DNA of 64,000 bases, from contig JAUYVH010000002.1 in NCBI GenBank assembly GCA_030715135.1, positions 186,001-250,000 on the forward strand, given 5' to 3'. A program made the position numbers and the translations under genes. The notes under the pieces are model-generated. The model had not been told where the DNA came from. It ran no database searches and worked only from the letters and a program-made list of their open reading frames with translations. Every line of letters begins with the position of its first letter. The first letter of the stretch is position 1. The DNA comes from Keguizhuia sedimenti. Its GTDB lineage: Bacteria; Pseudomonadota; Gammaproteobacteria; Burkholderiales; Burkholderiaceae_D. This document shows, piece after piece, positions 1-8,681 of the stretch.

Positions 1-577
1 CATATCGCAACCATGGCCGTTTGATGAGGAAAGCGCAAAGCACGGCAAGCGGCGGGAATAAATATTCGAGCTCATGATAAACCTGGCGTACTCCATAGTT
101 AAGCGCAAGCCCCGTAAACACCACTGCCCCCGCTGCGGCAAGCATTAAAAAGTACGTGCGCAAAACCTGGAGTTTTACAGGATCAGGACATCGAAGCAGA
201 ATTGCTGCCGCCATTGGCGCGACCAGCATATAAAGTCCAGCGACAAGAAAGCTATTGCGGATATCAAGAAAGAGCCGTGCATAGAAGCCGCCGGCAATAA
301 TGAATACTGCCAGGAGCAGCAAGGGTGTCAAGGCGGGAAGCGAGGATGGCCGCTTTTCCCTCCAGCGAAATATCTGCCCACCCATCACCGTTAGAATCAA
401 CGAGCCAAGCATGAATGCCATGGGCAGGTGCTTTATATAGATAATCCTTTCGAGATTCATTTCGAGCGGATCAACAGCTACCACGAGTGCCAAGCCAAGC
501 GCAAAAAGGAAGCCGTAATCCGTCATGACAAGACCGGATGTTCTGCGATGCATAGCGGGAAAAGCTGTCGTATCCAT
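1..577 (-). CDS. Polysaccharide polymerase/ligase-like membrane protein, partial (N-terminal part)
   Basis: The reading frame runs off the left window edge, so only about the first 192 residues are visible. It is very hydrophobic, with about six likely membrane spans (near residues 22-38, 50-70, 80-103, 110-130, 140-160 and 170-187) separated by short Arg/Lys-rich loops. This looks like an inner-membrane O-antigen polymerase/ligase-type protein, and it lies directly downstream of the chain-length pair EpsF/EpsG, where such a gene is expected. ATG codons at 577, 550 and 526 are all in frame with no clear ribosome site; 577 is the longest. The family call rests on topology and context, not on a recognised motif. 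Confidence 0.6.
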   Translation of the reverse strand, partial: MDTTAFPAMHRRTSGLVMTDYGFLFALGLALVVAVDPLEMNLERIIYIKHLPMAFMLGSLILTVMGGQIFRWREKRPSSLPALTPLLLLAVFIIAGGFYARLFLDIRNSFLVAGLYMLVAPMAAAILLRCPDPVKLQVLRTYFLMLAAAGAVVFTGLALNYGVRQVYHELEYLFPPLAVLCAFLIKRPWLRY

Positions 578-752
578 ATGCGTATTCGGCGCCTTGACGT
601 TCAACGATCGTGATCAGCTTCAAATAAAAATGAACTGGCGCGGAAGACAAACAGGAAAGCTTTCCGCCGCCAACCAAAGCGCTTGCTACGCGCTACAGCA
701 AATGCCCAATTTTCCGCCTGACTGCTTGTCTTTTGCGGATTTAAATTGCACC

Positions 753-1625
753 TTAAAAATCAACCAGAACTGAACCGACGATTTGCACATTGAGGCGTAA
801 AAGCTGCCTGCCTATCGCATCAATTTCTGTTAACTTTGTCCGGTTCTTGCGAATCGTTAAAAGTACACCGCCCACCTTCGCTGCCACCATCAAGGCATCC
901 GCGCCAACTCCGAATGCAGATGTATCAACTAAGGTGACGTCGTATCGATCAGTAATATCTTTGTGTACTTCATCGAAGGAAGCCTGGCTTAGCAGTTCCT
1001 GAGGATTGGGTGGCGGCGTTCCGGCTGTAAGCACATACAAGTGCGAAAACCTCTCCGCGCATGCGATGCTTTCGCCTGGCCTGCCAACAAGCATGTCAGT
1101 CAAGCCCGCCTTGTTAGGCAGCCCGAAAATCTGATGCATGCGAGGACTGCGCAAATTTGCATCGACCAGCAACGTTCTCTTTCCGATTTGGGAAAACACC
1201 AGCCCCAGATTGGCAGTAAAAAAACTGTTCCCGTCCCCCGGATTAAGGCTGATTACAGCCAGCGATTTATGACCCTTATTAAACCAGCCTAGCAATAAAT
1301 CGCTACGGACGGAGCGCATTGCTTCCACTTGGCTGCTATATGGTTCATAGGCTGCGACCAGTTCGACAGGATAGACGGCATCGCCTGGCTGCACGTAATC
1401 GTAGTCAAATTGCTTGGCCAGCCCGCTACGTACATCCGCTTCCTCGACCAGGCCAAGGGATTGCGCCGCCTCACCAAAAAGAAGGCCTTGCTTTTTTTGA
1501 TGATCGGAAACAAGTTCGACTTCTTCATGGGTAAGCTTCCCTGACTGCAGCAAGATTTCCCCTATTGTCTGCCTGTGGCTGTGGCCGGTGGACCTGCCGG
1601 CGATGGAAAGGTGGGCGGGATTCAT
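753..1625 (-). CDS. epsG: Chain-length determinant tyrosine kinase EpsG-like (BY-kinase)
   Basis: Cytoplasmic ATPase/tyrosine-kinase partner of a Wzz-type chain-length protein in exopolysaccharide synthesis. The N-terminal ~90 residues resemble the GspE/MshEN-like start of EpsG proteins (IGEILLQSGKLTHEEVE). The P-loop NTPase domain follows: Walker A region SLNPGDGNS (126-134), Walker A' LLVDANLRS (152-160) and Walker B VTLVDT (230-235). The usual Walker A lysine (GEGKS) is Asn133 here, so ATP hydrolysis or kinase activity may be weak or lost. There is no tyrosine-rich tail, as is common for EpsG. It lies 7 bp after epsF on the same strand and is probably in the same operon. Confidence 0.85.
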   Translation of the reverse strand: MNPAHLSIAGRSTGHSHRQTIGEILLQSGKLTHEEVELVSDHQKKQGLLFGEAAQSLGLVEEADVRSGLAKQFDYDYVQPGDAVYPVELVAAYEPYSSQVEAMRSVRSDLLLGWFNKGHKSLAVISLNPGDGNSFFTANLGLVFSQIGKRTLLVDANLRSPRMHQIFGLPNKAGLTDMLVGRPGESIACAERFSHLYVLTAGTPPPNPQELLSQASFDEVHKDITDRYDVTLVDTSAFGVGADALMVAAKVGGVLLTIRKNRTKLTEIDAIGRQLLRLNVQIVGSVLVDF

Positions 1626-1632
1626 AGGTTTC

Positions 1633-3042
1633 TCAGTTAGATAGTAAAGGACGCCTTGGCCCGGTCAGTTTTGGCAAGCCAAATTTCGTACGCCGCGGCG
1701 ATTTCCATTCGATAGTGCCCAGCACGGGTATCGGGAGAACTTCCGAAATGTCGCTTGCAGTACGGATACGGCGATCCAGCAGTTCCGCGAGCATCGCCAA
1801 GCCAATGCCAATCAATGCTCCCACGAGCAAGGCCAGCACCACCACCAGCCGTGGTCTTGGGCTCGACGATTTGAACGGCGCTACGGCCTCGCTTAAGATT
1901 GTCACTTCCGACAAACCCGACTGCCCTTCTACGGTGGATTGAGACAAGCGCTGCAGAATGCTGTCGTAGGATTTTTGAGCGCTTTCAACTTCCTTATTCA
2001 GGACATATAGTTCGTCCCTGGCGCGATTCAGTTCCAATACCTTCGATTTCTGCTGGGCCAGCGCTTGCCTTAATTCGGCTTCACGCTGTTCCGTGATTAC
2101 CGCATTCTTTTCAATTCCGGATGCTGCCAACTGTACCGAATTTTGTATTTGCTTTTTCAAGGTACTTACTTGAACGAGCGCCTCCTGATACCGCGGATGG
2201 TTCTTTGTAAACCGCTCGCCTGTCTCGGAAAGCTTCGCCTCTGCTGTTGCAAGAGAGATCCTTAGATTCTGGATGGTAGGATTAGTTATTACGTCCGGGG
2301 ATTCCGCAGGACTGGCGCCCTTTGCCTGTAAAGCGCGAGAGCGCGCTTCCGTCAACTGGTTCTGCAAAGTAACCAGTTGCGTCGACAGCTCATTCATGCG
2401 TACCGTTTCAACATCAAGACTATTGTCTAAGTTCGTGATCCCTTTTTCTTGCTGGTACTTTGAAAGACGGTTTTGTGCGGTTTCAAGCTGGGCGCGATAT
2501 TTGCGCAGATGTTCGTTGAAGTAATTCGAAGCACGCTTGGCGGGCTCAAGGCGCAAGTCCATGTTTTCCTGCTGATAGGACCGGGCCAAGGCATTGGCGA
2601 TCGATGCGGCGGCCTGAGGATTCGAGTCAGTGTAAGAAATCTTAATGACATTACTATTGCTGTCGGTAGCGGCTTCCATGTCCTTTAATATTCTTTCCGA
2701 CAGCCAATCCTGAAGGCTTCCCTGCCCTTTGGTATCTTTTTCGTATGCCTCGCGATTTTTTGGAATCTCATCCAGATTCAAATTATCGATGACCCGCGAC
2801 GCAACGCTTTTACTCTCGATGATGCCTGCTTGTGTCGCAAGGTAACTTGGAATGAGCTGCCCTGGAAGAGCGTTTCCGGTCACCGGATCGACTCCTGGAT
2901 TCAGAACGACGGTTGCTGTTGCCGTATATTTCTTTGGAAGGATGAGCACAGCCGCGATTGCAACGATGAGCGGCAACAACATTGCCAGGAAAATGATATT
3001 GCGCCGAGCATTCAGTATCAATAGAAACTGGGAAAGCGTCAT
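1633..3042 (-). CDS. epsF: Chain-length determinant protein EpsF-like (Wzz/GumC family)
   Basis: Inner-membrane polysaccharide co-polymerase that sets exopolysaccharide chain length. A first membrane span lies near residues 17-35, just after the start, followed by the Wzz domain (KKYTATATVVL...). A long coiled-coil periplasmic part fills about residues 150-370. A second span (VVVLALLVGALIGIGLAMLAE) comes near residue 420, then a short cytoplasmic tail. The start MTLSQFLLIL at 3042 is chosen because AAAGGA lies 5 bases upstream and EpsF proteins typically begin this way; an in-frame ATG at 3072 would add ten residues. About 469 residues, close to family size. The next gene encodes its EpsG-type kinase. 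Confidence 0.88.
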   Translation of the reverse strand: MTLSQFLLILNARRNIIFLAMLLPLIVAIAAVLILPKKYTATATVVLNPGVDPVTGNALPGQLIPSYLATQAGIIESKSVASRVIDNLNLDEIPKNREAYEKDTKGQGSLQDWLSERILKDMEAATDSNSNVIKISYTDSNPQAAASIANALARSYQQENMDLRLEPAKRASNYFNEHLRKYRAQLETAQNRLSKYQQEKGITNLDNSLDVETVRMNELSTQLVTLQNQLTEARSRALQAKGASPAESPDVITNPTIQNLRISLATAEAKLSETGERFTKNHPRYQEALVQVSTLKKQIQNSVQLAASGIEKNAVITEQREAELRQALAQQKSKVLELNRARDELYVLNKEVESAQKSYDSILQRLSQSTVEGQSGLSEVTILSEAVAPFKSSSPRPRLVVVLALLVGALIGIGLAMLAELLDRRIRTASDISEVLPIPVLGTIEWKSPRRTKFGLPKLTGPRRPLLSN

Positions 3043-3813
3043 CACGTTCCTTTCGCACTTCCAGATGTTCAAGCTTCGGCGATACCGGCAAAATGTTTAA
3101 TTCTCAGCAGCCAGATCGATCTCTATTTGCTTCGATTTATCACACGCCAACACCATGCTGGAGCCTAGGCAATTGTTATATGAATTAGATTCATATGATA
3201 ATAGACAGGCTTTATTAAATAGGCGAACGCGTTAGCATTAGTTGACAAATAACAAACAGAATGAGAGATGGCAAGCAGAGATCATAAATTGATTGCTTAA
3301 AATAATTTTTTATTTATTCGCCGTCCAGAATCATTTAAAGGGCGCCGCCATACCAATCTTTCATCAGCCTGTACCTCCTCTTTCTGATCTGAGCGCTTTT
3401 AAGCTCAAGACTGACTTGCTCGGCATTGATTACGTGGAATGCCTGCAGGGCAGCCAGAATTGGAACGGACGCTATGTTTTTCATAACGCATAGTTTCATG
3501 TATCGGGCTGTCTCATGGCGCGGAAAGTGAGCAAACGAGAGGAAGCAGTGATGTTCAGCGTCGCAAGAGCCTGAATACTGTTCAGACTCTTGCATGCTTT
3601 GAACAAAAGCAAATTTACTGCGCGCCGGATTGCCCCGGCATTGAAGGGGAAAACGGACGTACCGGATGTGGGAGTGCGCAGAGATGGGGCAGTCGAGTGC
3701 TAGGTTCTGCATCGTTAAGGAGCGATACGGCGACCGGAAACCTTCACACAACAATACCGGTCATGCTCCTTTAACGGCCTGTCGCCCGGCAAGGCCCTTC
3801 AGCAACATTGTTC
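3043..3813. other. Long intergenic region upstream of the eps genes
   Basis: No convincing gene was seen. It holds the leader/promoter side of the eps operon, including a perfect 8-bp inverted repeat at 3178-3196, and AT-rich sequence to about 3310. A minus-strand frame of 49 codons at 3335-3484 begins with a hydrophobic stretch (MKNIASVPILAALQAF) but has no ribosome site, so it is not called. Confidence 0.4.
3178..3196. promoter_or_regulatory. Inverted repeat upstream of epsF
   Basis: ATATGAAT-TAG-ATTCATAT is a perfect 8-bp palindrome with a 3-bp spacer, 136 bp upstream of the epsF start. Its size and symmetry suit a dimeric regulator. The function is inferred from position only. Confidence 0.3.
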
Positions 3814-4371
3814 TTAGGGAGCGTGGCCCGCATGCGGTGTCGGCGATGTCGGCTTACCGTATCCGCGCAGATCGTTGTACCGGGCAATCTGCTCCAGGCT
3901 CAGAATACGAACCTGCTGCAAGTGGGCATCGAGGTGTGCCAGCCGCAACTGTGCCTGTGTTGCCGCGATTTGTTGCAGCATCCTTTCCAAGGAACTCCGG
4001 TCGACGGATTTCTCGGCAAACGCCATATCCAGTTGTTTTTCCTTTTCGATCAGGGTCTGCCCCAATGCAATAGCCCTGGTTTCCATGGCCTTGAAAAGCG
4101 CTGTGGTGCGCTCTTTTTGCTCCGGAGTCAAAACCAGTGCTTCGGCCAAGGACAAGACATGCGCTGGGCCTGGATAGCCGTTGAGTTCGGCGGCTTTTGC
4201 CATGCCCATGCCTTTCCCGGCAAGATAGGATTGTACGTCTTCCGGCAAGAGCGCCTTGAGTTCCCTTGCTTCCTGGCCGGCATAGGATGATGTCGGATCT
4301 GCAAAGCAAGAACCGCTCAGTGCCGCGAACAATACGGACACGCCGAAGAATTTCCTGTTGATCGTTTCCAT
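3814..4371 (-). CDS. Periplasmic Spy/CpxP-like LTxxQ protein
   Basis: Exported small helical protein with a signal peptide (residues 1-24, ending in SCFA). A Spy/CpxP-type LTPEQKERTTALF motif lies near residue 90, followed by long amphipathic helices. A His-containing tail (HAGHAP) ends the protein. Members of this family act as periplasmic chaperones or metal-stress sensors. The start ATG has AGGAAGG nine bases upstream. A terminator (4396-4417) separates it from the carbonic anhydrase gene, so it is probably transcribed alone. The specific role is unknown. Confidence 0.65.
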   Translation of the reverse strand: METINRKFFGVSVLFAALSGSCFADPTSSYAGQEARELKALLPEDVQSYLAGKGMGMAKAAELNGYPGPAHVLSLAEALVLTPEQKERTTALFKAMETRAIALGQTLIEKEKQLDMAFAEKSVDRSSLERMLQQIAATQAQLRLAHLDAHLQQVRILSLEQIARYNDLRGYGKPTSPTPHAGHAP

Positions 4372-4395
4372 GATGAATGCCTTCCTCGAAAATAA

Positions 4396-4417
4396 AAAGC
4401 CCGCGCGTGCGGGCTTT
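4396..4417 (-). terminator. Rho-independent terminator after carbonic anhydrase gene
   Basis: AAAGCCCGC-GCGT-GCGGGCTTT forms a 9-bp perfect stem with a 4-base loop. On the minus strand it is followed by a T-rich stretch. It lies just downstream of the carbonic anhydrase stop. Confidence 0.85.
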
Positions 4418-4444
4418 ATTCAGGTTCTGCTTACATTGCCCTGA

Positions 4445-5200
4445 TCATTCGAAATGCACTTTGCCGGTCTCGACATCAAGCATTGCGCCGACGATCTTGA
4501 TTTCGCCTTTCTGCGCCATCTCGCGCAGTACGGCGCTTTTATCCATGATGTCCTTGACGGTCAGGTGGACATTATTGTGCGCAACGGCATCGACGAAATG
4601 ATGATTCTTGGATGACCGGTCGCTGCCGTGGGTGTTCGGCGTGGCATCGACTGCGGGACGGATCTTGGCCAGCAACTGGGTCAGATTACCCAGCGCCACG
4701 TTGTCGCATGCGCCCTTGACTGCGCCGCAATGCGTGTGGCCGAGCACGACGATCAGCTTGGTACCGGCTACCTTGGATGCATATTCCAAGCTGCCCAGGA
4801 TATCAGGATTAATGATATTGCCCGCTACGCTCGCAACGAACAAGTCTCCGATTCCTTTATCGAACACCAGCGAGGGCGGCGTGCGCGAATCGATGCAGTT
4901 CACGATGCTGGCCAAAGGATACTGGCCCCCCTTGCCGGTTGTCTTTACATGTGCAGGATGATCGCGATCATGGGTCTGGTCGGAAACAAAGCGCGCATTC
5001 CCTTCCTTCAGCATCTGCAAGGCCTGGTCAGCAGTTATTTTTTGCTGACGTTCCTTGGTCATGATCAGCGGTGCTGATGCGGATTGCGCAGCTGCCGGTG
5101 CGGCCGCCTGTTTTACCGGCTGCTGTGCGCACGCCGAAAGGGCGAGCGCCAACGCCAGGACGCTCAATTTTCCTACTGAAGCTGTATAAAGCTTATTCAC
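4445..5200 (-). CDS. Beta-class carbonic anhydrase, predicted lipoprotein
   Basis: Zinc enzyme interconverting CO2 and bicarbonate. The beta-class active site is intact: CIDSR (Cys102, Asp104, Arg106) and HTHC (His155, Cys158). The N-terminus is a lipoprotein signal with lipobox LSAC (Cys24), followed by an Ala/Gln/Pro linker to about residue 45. The enzyme is therefore probably tethered to the membrane on the periplasmic side instead of being cytosolic like most beta enzymes. 251 residues in all; the catalytic part is about 200, as usual. It is a single gene with its own terminator. Confidence 0.9.
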   Translation of the reverse strand: MNKLYTASVGKLSVLALALALSACAQQPVKQAAAPAAAQSASAPLIMTKERQQKITADQALQMLKEGNARFVSDQTHDRDHPAHVKTTGKGGQYPLASIVNCIDSRTPPSLVFDKGIGDLFVASVAGNIINPDILGSLEYASKVAGTKLIVVLGHTHCGAVKGACDNVALGNLTQLLAKIRPAVDATPNTHGSDRSSKNHHFVDAVAHNNVHLTVKDIMDKSAVLREMAQKGEIKIVGAMLDVETGKVHFE

Positions 5201-5286
5201 TGGGGTTCTCCTTATGTTAATTATTTGGCAATAAAATAGCGTGAGATTTTATCTGATCGTTAACAGGGAGAAAAGGAAATTTACAT

Positions 5287-5958
5287 TTAGAATTCGATCT
5301 TTTTGACGCCTTCTTCCGTTCCCAGCAGGCCTACGTCCGCACCACGCTGCGCAAACAAACCAACTGTCACAACGCCGACGATATTATTGATCTGCGCTTC
5401 GAGTGCGACCGGATCGGTGATGCGCAAGCCTTTGACATCGAGAATGAAACAGCCGTTATCGGTTGTCATCGGTTTTCCGTCCTTTAAGCGCAACTCGGGC
5501 TGCCCTCCCAAAGCGGCCAGGGCACGCGCCACGCAAGCATGCGCCATGGGAATGACCTCCACCGGAAGCGGGAACTTGCCCAGCGTTTCAACAAGCTTGG
5601 AGCCATCGGCGATACAGATGAATTTCCTGGCAACCGATGCGACAATTTTTTCACGTGTCAGCGCTGCGCCACCGCCCTTGATCATTGCGCCCTGGGCGTT
5701 GATTTCGTCGGCGCCATCGATATAAACCGGCATCGATGCGACATCGTTCAGGTCATACACCGATATGCCGTGCGCATGCAGGCGGGATGCGGTTGCCTCC
5801 GAGGAAGCGACGGCACCGCGGATGCGGCTTTTGATCGTTGCAAGCTCATCGATGAAGAAGTTGGCGGTGGAACCGGTGCCGACACCGATGATTTCACCAT
5901 CAATAACATATTCGATAGCGGCGCGGGCAACAGCTTGTTTAAGTTCGTCTTGAGTCAT
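5287..5958 (-). CDS. rpiA: Ribose-5-phosphate isomerase A
   Basis: Interconverts ribose-5-phosphate and ribulose-5-phosphate in the cytosolic pentose phosphate pathway. The GTGSTANFF phosphate loop (about residue 27), the acidic YIDGADEI motif and the [11 protein letters not shown] lysine/glycine motif are all present. About 223 residues from ATG 5958, near the 219 of E. coli RpiA. An in-frame ATG at 5988 would add ten residues; neither start has a strong ribosome site and 5958 fits the family length better. The gene sits apart from the sugar cluster at 8-16 kb but feeds the same pathways. Confidence 0.95.
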   Translation of the reverse strand: MTQDELKQAVARAAIEYVIDGEIIGVGTGSTANFFIDELATIKSRIRGAVASSEATASRLHAHGISVYDLNDVASMPVYIDGADEINAQGAMIKGGGAALTREKIVASVARKFICIADGSKLVETLGKFPLPVEVIPMAHACVARALAALGGQPELRLKDGKPMTTDNGCFILDVKGLRITDPVALEAQINNIVGVVTVGLFAQRGADVGLLGTEEGVKKIEF

Positions 5959-6050
5959 GGCAGGTGCGGATGGATGGAAGCCCGTCATTTTAACGGATTG
6001 CCGGGCGTCTTTTGCAGAGCTTTCTGCATTGCCTGCCCATTTTCCTGCCG

Positions 6051-7811
6051 CTAACGCGTGTCGTCAGATGCCCGCTGCAGGGTCTCGAGCAGCAGTATCT
6101 GCAGCCAGGCATACAATCGTATGCAGGGTGTCCACAGAACGGCAGCCAGAATCGCCGCCCCGATCATGAGTACGAGCAGCCATTCGGTCGAAGGCCGGAT
6201 GGGCTTGCTGAGCACGCCTATCAGGTACAGAAGTCCAACGATCGAGGCCACGGGAATTATCGCCGTCACAACGCGTCTCAGCCCGGCCGTGAAATGCCCG
6301 CTGAAACTGCTTTTTATCCCGACCTCGGCAAGCAACATGCTCAATGCATGCAGCTTGCGGTACATGGCTATCAGGAACGGCAGCGAAATGAATAATGCGC
6401 CGCCCCATACGATGGACCTCTGGACGTCTTCACTGGTAATCCAGGTTCCGATGCTCTCCCTTATATTGGTCATGAAGTATGCGCCGGCAATAAACACCGC
6501 CGCAATCAACGCGCAGTTGACCAGTACCTGAAGCAAAATTTTCAGGACAATGGTTGCGATGACCGCACGGTCTCCTTCGGGGCGCACCATTTCCAGCCAG
6601 ACAGCATAGCGCCTGAAAACATGGGCGACAGGCTTCGGCGTTGCAACCGCCAATCTCGCGGTTAAGGGATCCGCCAGCCTGATCAGGTAAGGGGTCAGCA
6701 ATGTAGTAACAGCCGAGACTGCTACCACGATTGGGTAGAGAAATTCGCTCGTTACTTTCAAGCTGCTGCCGAGCGTGGCGATGATGAAGGAAAACTCACC
6801 GATCTGCGCCATGCCCATGCCGACACGTACCGAAGTGCGTCCGTCATGGCCGGCGGCAAATACCCCGAGGCTGCAGGACAGGACTTTGCCGACCACCACG
6901 GCAATCGTGATGACGATGACCGGCAAGGCATAGGTAAGCAAGACGGCCGGATCGAACAGCAGGCCGATAGTAACGAAAAAAATCGCGCTGAACATATCGC
7001 GCAGCGGTTCGATGAGGCGTGCTATCAGGTGGAGCTGGCGTGCCTCGGCCATGATGGCGCCGATCATGAACGCGCCGAGCGCAATACTGTATTCCAGCTT
7101 GACCACCAGCAAACAAAAACCGAAGCACAGACCGAGCACGGTCACCAATAGCATTTCATTGCTTTCGAATTTTGCGACATAGGCAATCAGGCGCGGCACC
7201 ATGATCAAGCCGAGCACCAGCGACACGATCATGAACAGCGAGAGCTTGCCGAGGGTAGCAACCGCGTCGATGGCATTGACCGTTCCCTGCATCGCAATTC
7301 CCGACAGCAAGGCGATCATGCCGATGGCTAGAATGTCTTCGACGATCAGAATGCCGAAAATCAGCTGCGCGAATTTCTCGTTCTTCAACTTCAGTTCGCT
7401 CAATGCCTTGATGATGATCGTGGTCGATGAAATGGCCAGCATGGCGCCAAGAAAAATCGCATCCATCGCGCTCCAGCCGAAAGCAAGGCCGATTTCATAT
7501 CCAAGCCATATCATCAGAGCGATTTCGGCAAACGCTGCAATGAACGCAGTGACGCCAACCCGGCTTAGCTTCCTCAGGTTGAATTCCAGGCCAAGCGCGA
7601 ACAAAAGAAAGATGATTCCCAGTTCGGCCAGGATCTGGATCGTATGCATATCCTGGATCACCTTGAACGGGGGAGTATGCGGCCCGATGATGACACCGAC
7701 CGCGATGTAACCGAGAACAACCGGTTGCCTGAAGCGATGGCAAAGAATGGTAACCATTCCTGCAATCAGCATGATCACGGCGATATCCTGGATGAACTCG
7801 ATTGCGTGCAA
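6051..7811 (-). CDS. Kef-type monovalent cation:proton antiporter (CPA2 family)
   Basis: Inner-membrane antiporter exchanging K+ or Na+ for protons. The first ~400 residues hold about 12 membrane spans with family landmarks: [12 protein letters not shown] (about 33-44), the [15 protein letters not shown] motif (about 69-83) and the [14 protein letters not shown] motif of CPA2 proteins. The last ~180 residues add further membrane segments ([29 protein letters not shown]). No cytosolic RCK/TrkA-N nucleotide-binding domain was recognised, unlike KefB/KefC. 586 residues. The transported ion cannot be read from the sequence. Confidence 0.85.
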   Translation of the reverse strand: MHAIEFIQDIAVIMLIAGMVTILCHRFRQPVVLGYIAVGVIIGPHTPPFKVIQDMHTIQILAELGIIFLLFALGLEFNLRKLSRVGVTAFIAAFAEIALMIWLGYEIGLAFGWSAMDAIFLGAMLAISSTTIIIKALSELKLKNEKFAQLIFGILIVEDILAIGMIALLSGIAMQGTVNAIDAVATLGKLSLFMIVSLVLGLIMVPRLIAYVAKFESNEMLLVTVLGLCFGFCLLVVKLEYSIALGAFMIGAIMAEARQLHLIARLIEPLRDMFSAIFFVTIGLLFDPAVLLTYALPVIVITIAVVVGKVLSCSLGVFAAGHDGRTSVRVGMGMAQIGEFSFIIATLGSSLKVTSEFLYPIVVAVSAVTTLLTPYLIRLADPLTARLAVATPKPVAHVFRRYAVWLEMVRPEGDRAVIATIVLKILLQVLVNCALIAAVFIAGAYFMTNIRESIGTWITSEDVQRSIVWGGALFISLPFLIAMYRKLHALSMLLAEVGIKSSFSGHFTAGLRRVVTAIIPVASIVGLLYLIGVLSKPIRPSTEWLLVLMIGAAILAAVLWTPCIRLYAWLQILLLETLQRASDDTR

Positions 7812-8055
7812 GCCTGCTCCCTTTATCTATCTGCAATACGACAGGAAAGATCCACCCGCTAAGGATAAAAGGCGCTTGATGAGTCCATCGCGGGAACGCC
7901 GCACGCGATGATTACGGCAGAGTGCCTCCACCCTGCCCACAGATTGCGGCCGGCGCCGTTCTTCTATTTCTAGTATAGGCCGCGGCCGTTTCAGGTGTCG
8001 CACAAATCAGCACGACCTCCCGCCGCGAATAAACCGGTGAAAAGGCCGTTCTTGC

Positions 8056-8679
8056 TCAATCGCGGAGTTGGCTTGCCGTTCGGGCCAGCGCAGTGATTTG
8101 GGTCCAGTCTTCCGCCTCCATGAGTTCCTTGGGGCACAACCAGGAGCCACCGACACACGCGACATTTTTGCAGGCAAGAAACTGCGGCGCGTTTTGCTGC
8201 GACACGCCGCCGGTTGGACAGAACAGCACATCAGGCAGCGGACCCGCGATTGCATTGAGCATGCCGACGCCGCCAGCCTGCATGGCGGGAAACAGCTTCA
8301 GTTGCATGAATCCCGCTTCACGCGCCAGCATGACTTCGGAGGGCGTCATGACGCCAGGTAACAGCGGCAATCCGCTGGACTTGGATGCGTCCATCAATTG
8401 CGGAGTCAGGCCGGGAGAAACACCGAATATGGCACCAGCTTCGCGTGCCGCAGCGAATTCCTGCGGCCGGGTCAAGGTACCGATCCCCAGGATTGCTTCA
8501 GGCACGTCCCTTGCGATGGCGCGTATGGATGAAAGGCCGTGCGGCGTACGCAAGGTGACCTCGAGAACGCGAATGCCTCCGGCCACGAGTGCCCTGGCCA
8601 GCGGCACCGCATGAGCCGGATCCTCGATCGCAATCACCGGAATCACCGGCGATGCATGCATGATTTCAACTAGATTCAT
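8056..8679 (-). CDS. eda: 2-dehydro-3-deoxy-phosphogluconate (KDPG) aldolase
   Basis: Splits KDPG into pyruvate and glyceraldehyde-3-phosphate, the last Entner-Doudoroff step. The LEVTLRTP motif carries the catalytic Glu, and MQLKLFPA carries the Schiff-base Lys. GVSPGLTP and CPTGGV phosphate-binding motifs are also present. About 207 residues from ATG 8679, close to E. coli Eda (213). The frame is open much further upstream inside edd, but the ATG 2 bases after the edd stop gives the family start MNLVEIMHASPVIPVIAI. It is translationally linked to edd. Confidence 0.95.
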   Translation of the reverse strand: MNLVEIMHASPVIPVIAIEDPAHAVPLARALVAGGIRVLEVTLRTPHGLSSIRAIARDVPEAILGIGTLTRPQEFAAAREAGAIFGVSPGLTPQLMDASKSSGLPLLPGVMTPSEVMLAREAGFMQLKLFPAMQAGGVGMLNAIAGPLPDVLFCPTGGVSQQNAPQFLACKNVACVGGSWLCPKELMEAEDWTQITALARTASQLRD

Positions 8680-8681
8680 AA

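Noticed and set aside
3335-3754. Minus-strand frame of 139 codons
   Set aside because: No ribosome site, no domain and Cys/His/Arg composition typical of chance frames. A shorter 49-codon version with a hydrophobic start was also left out.
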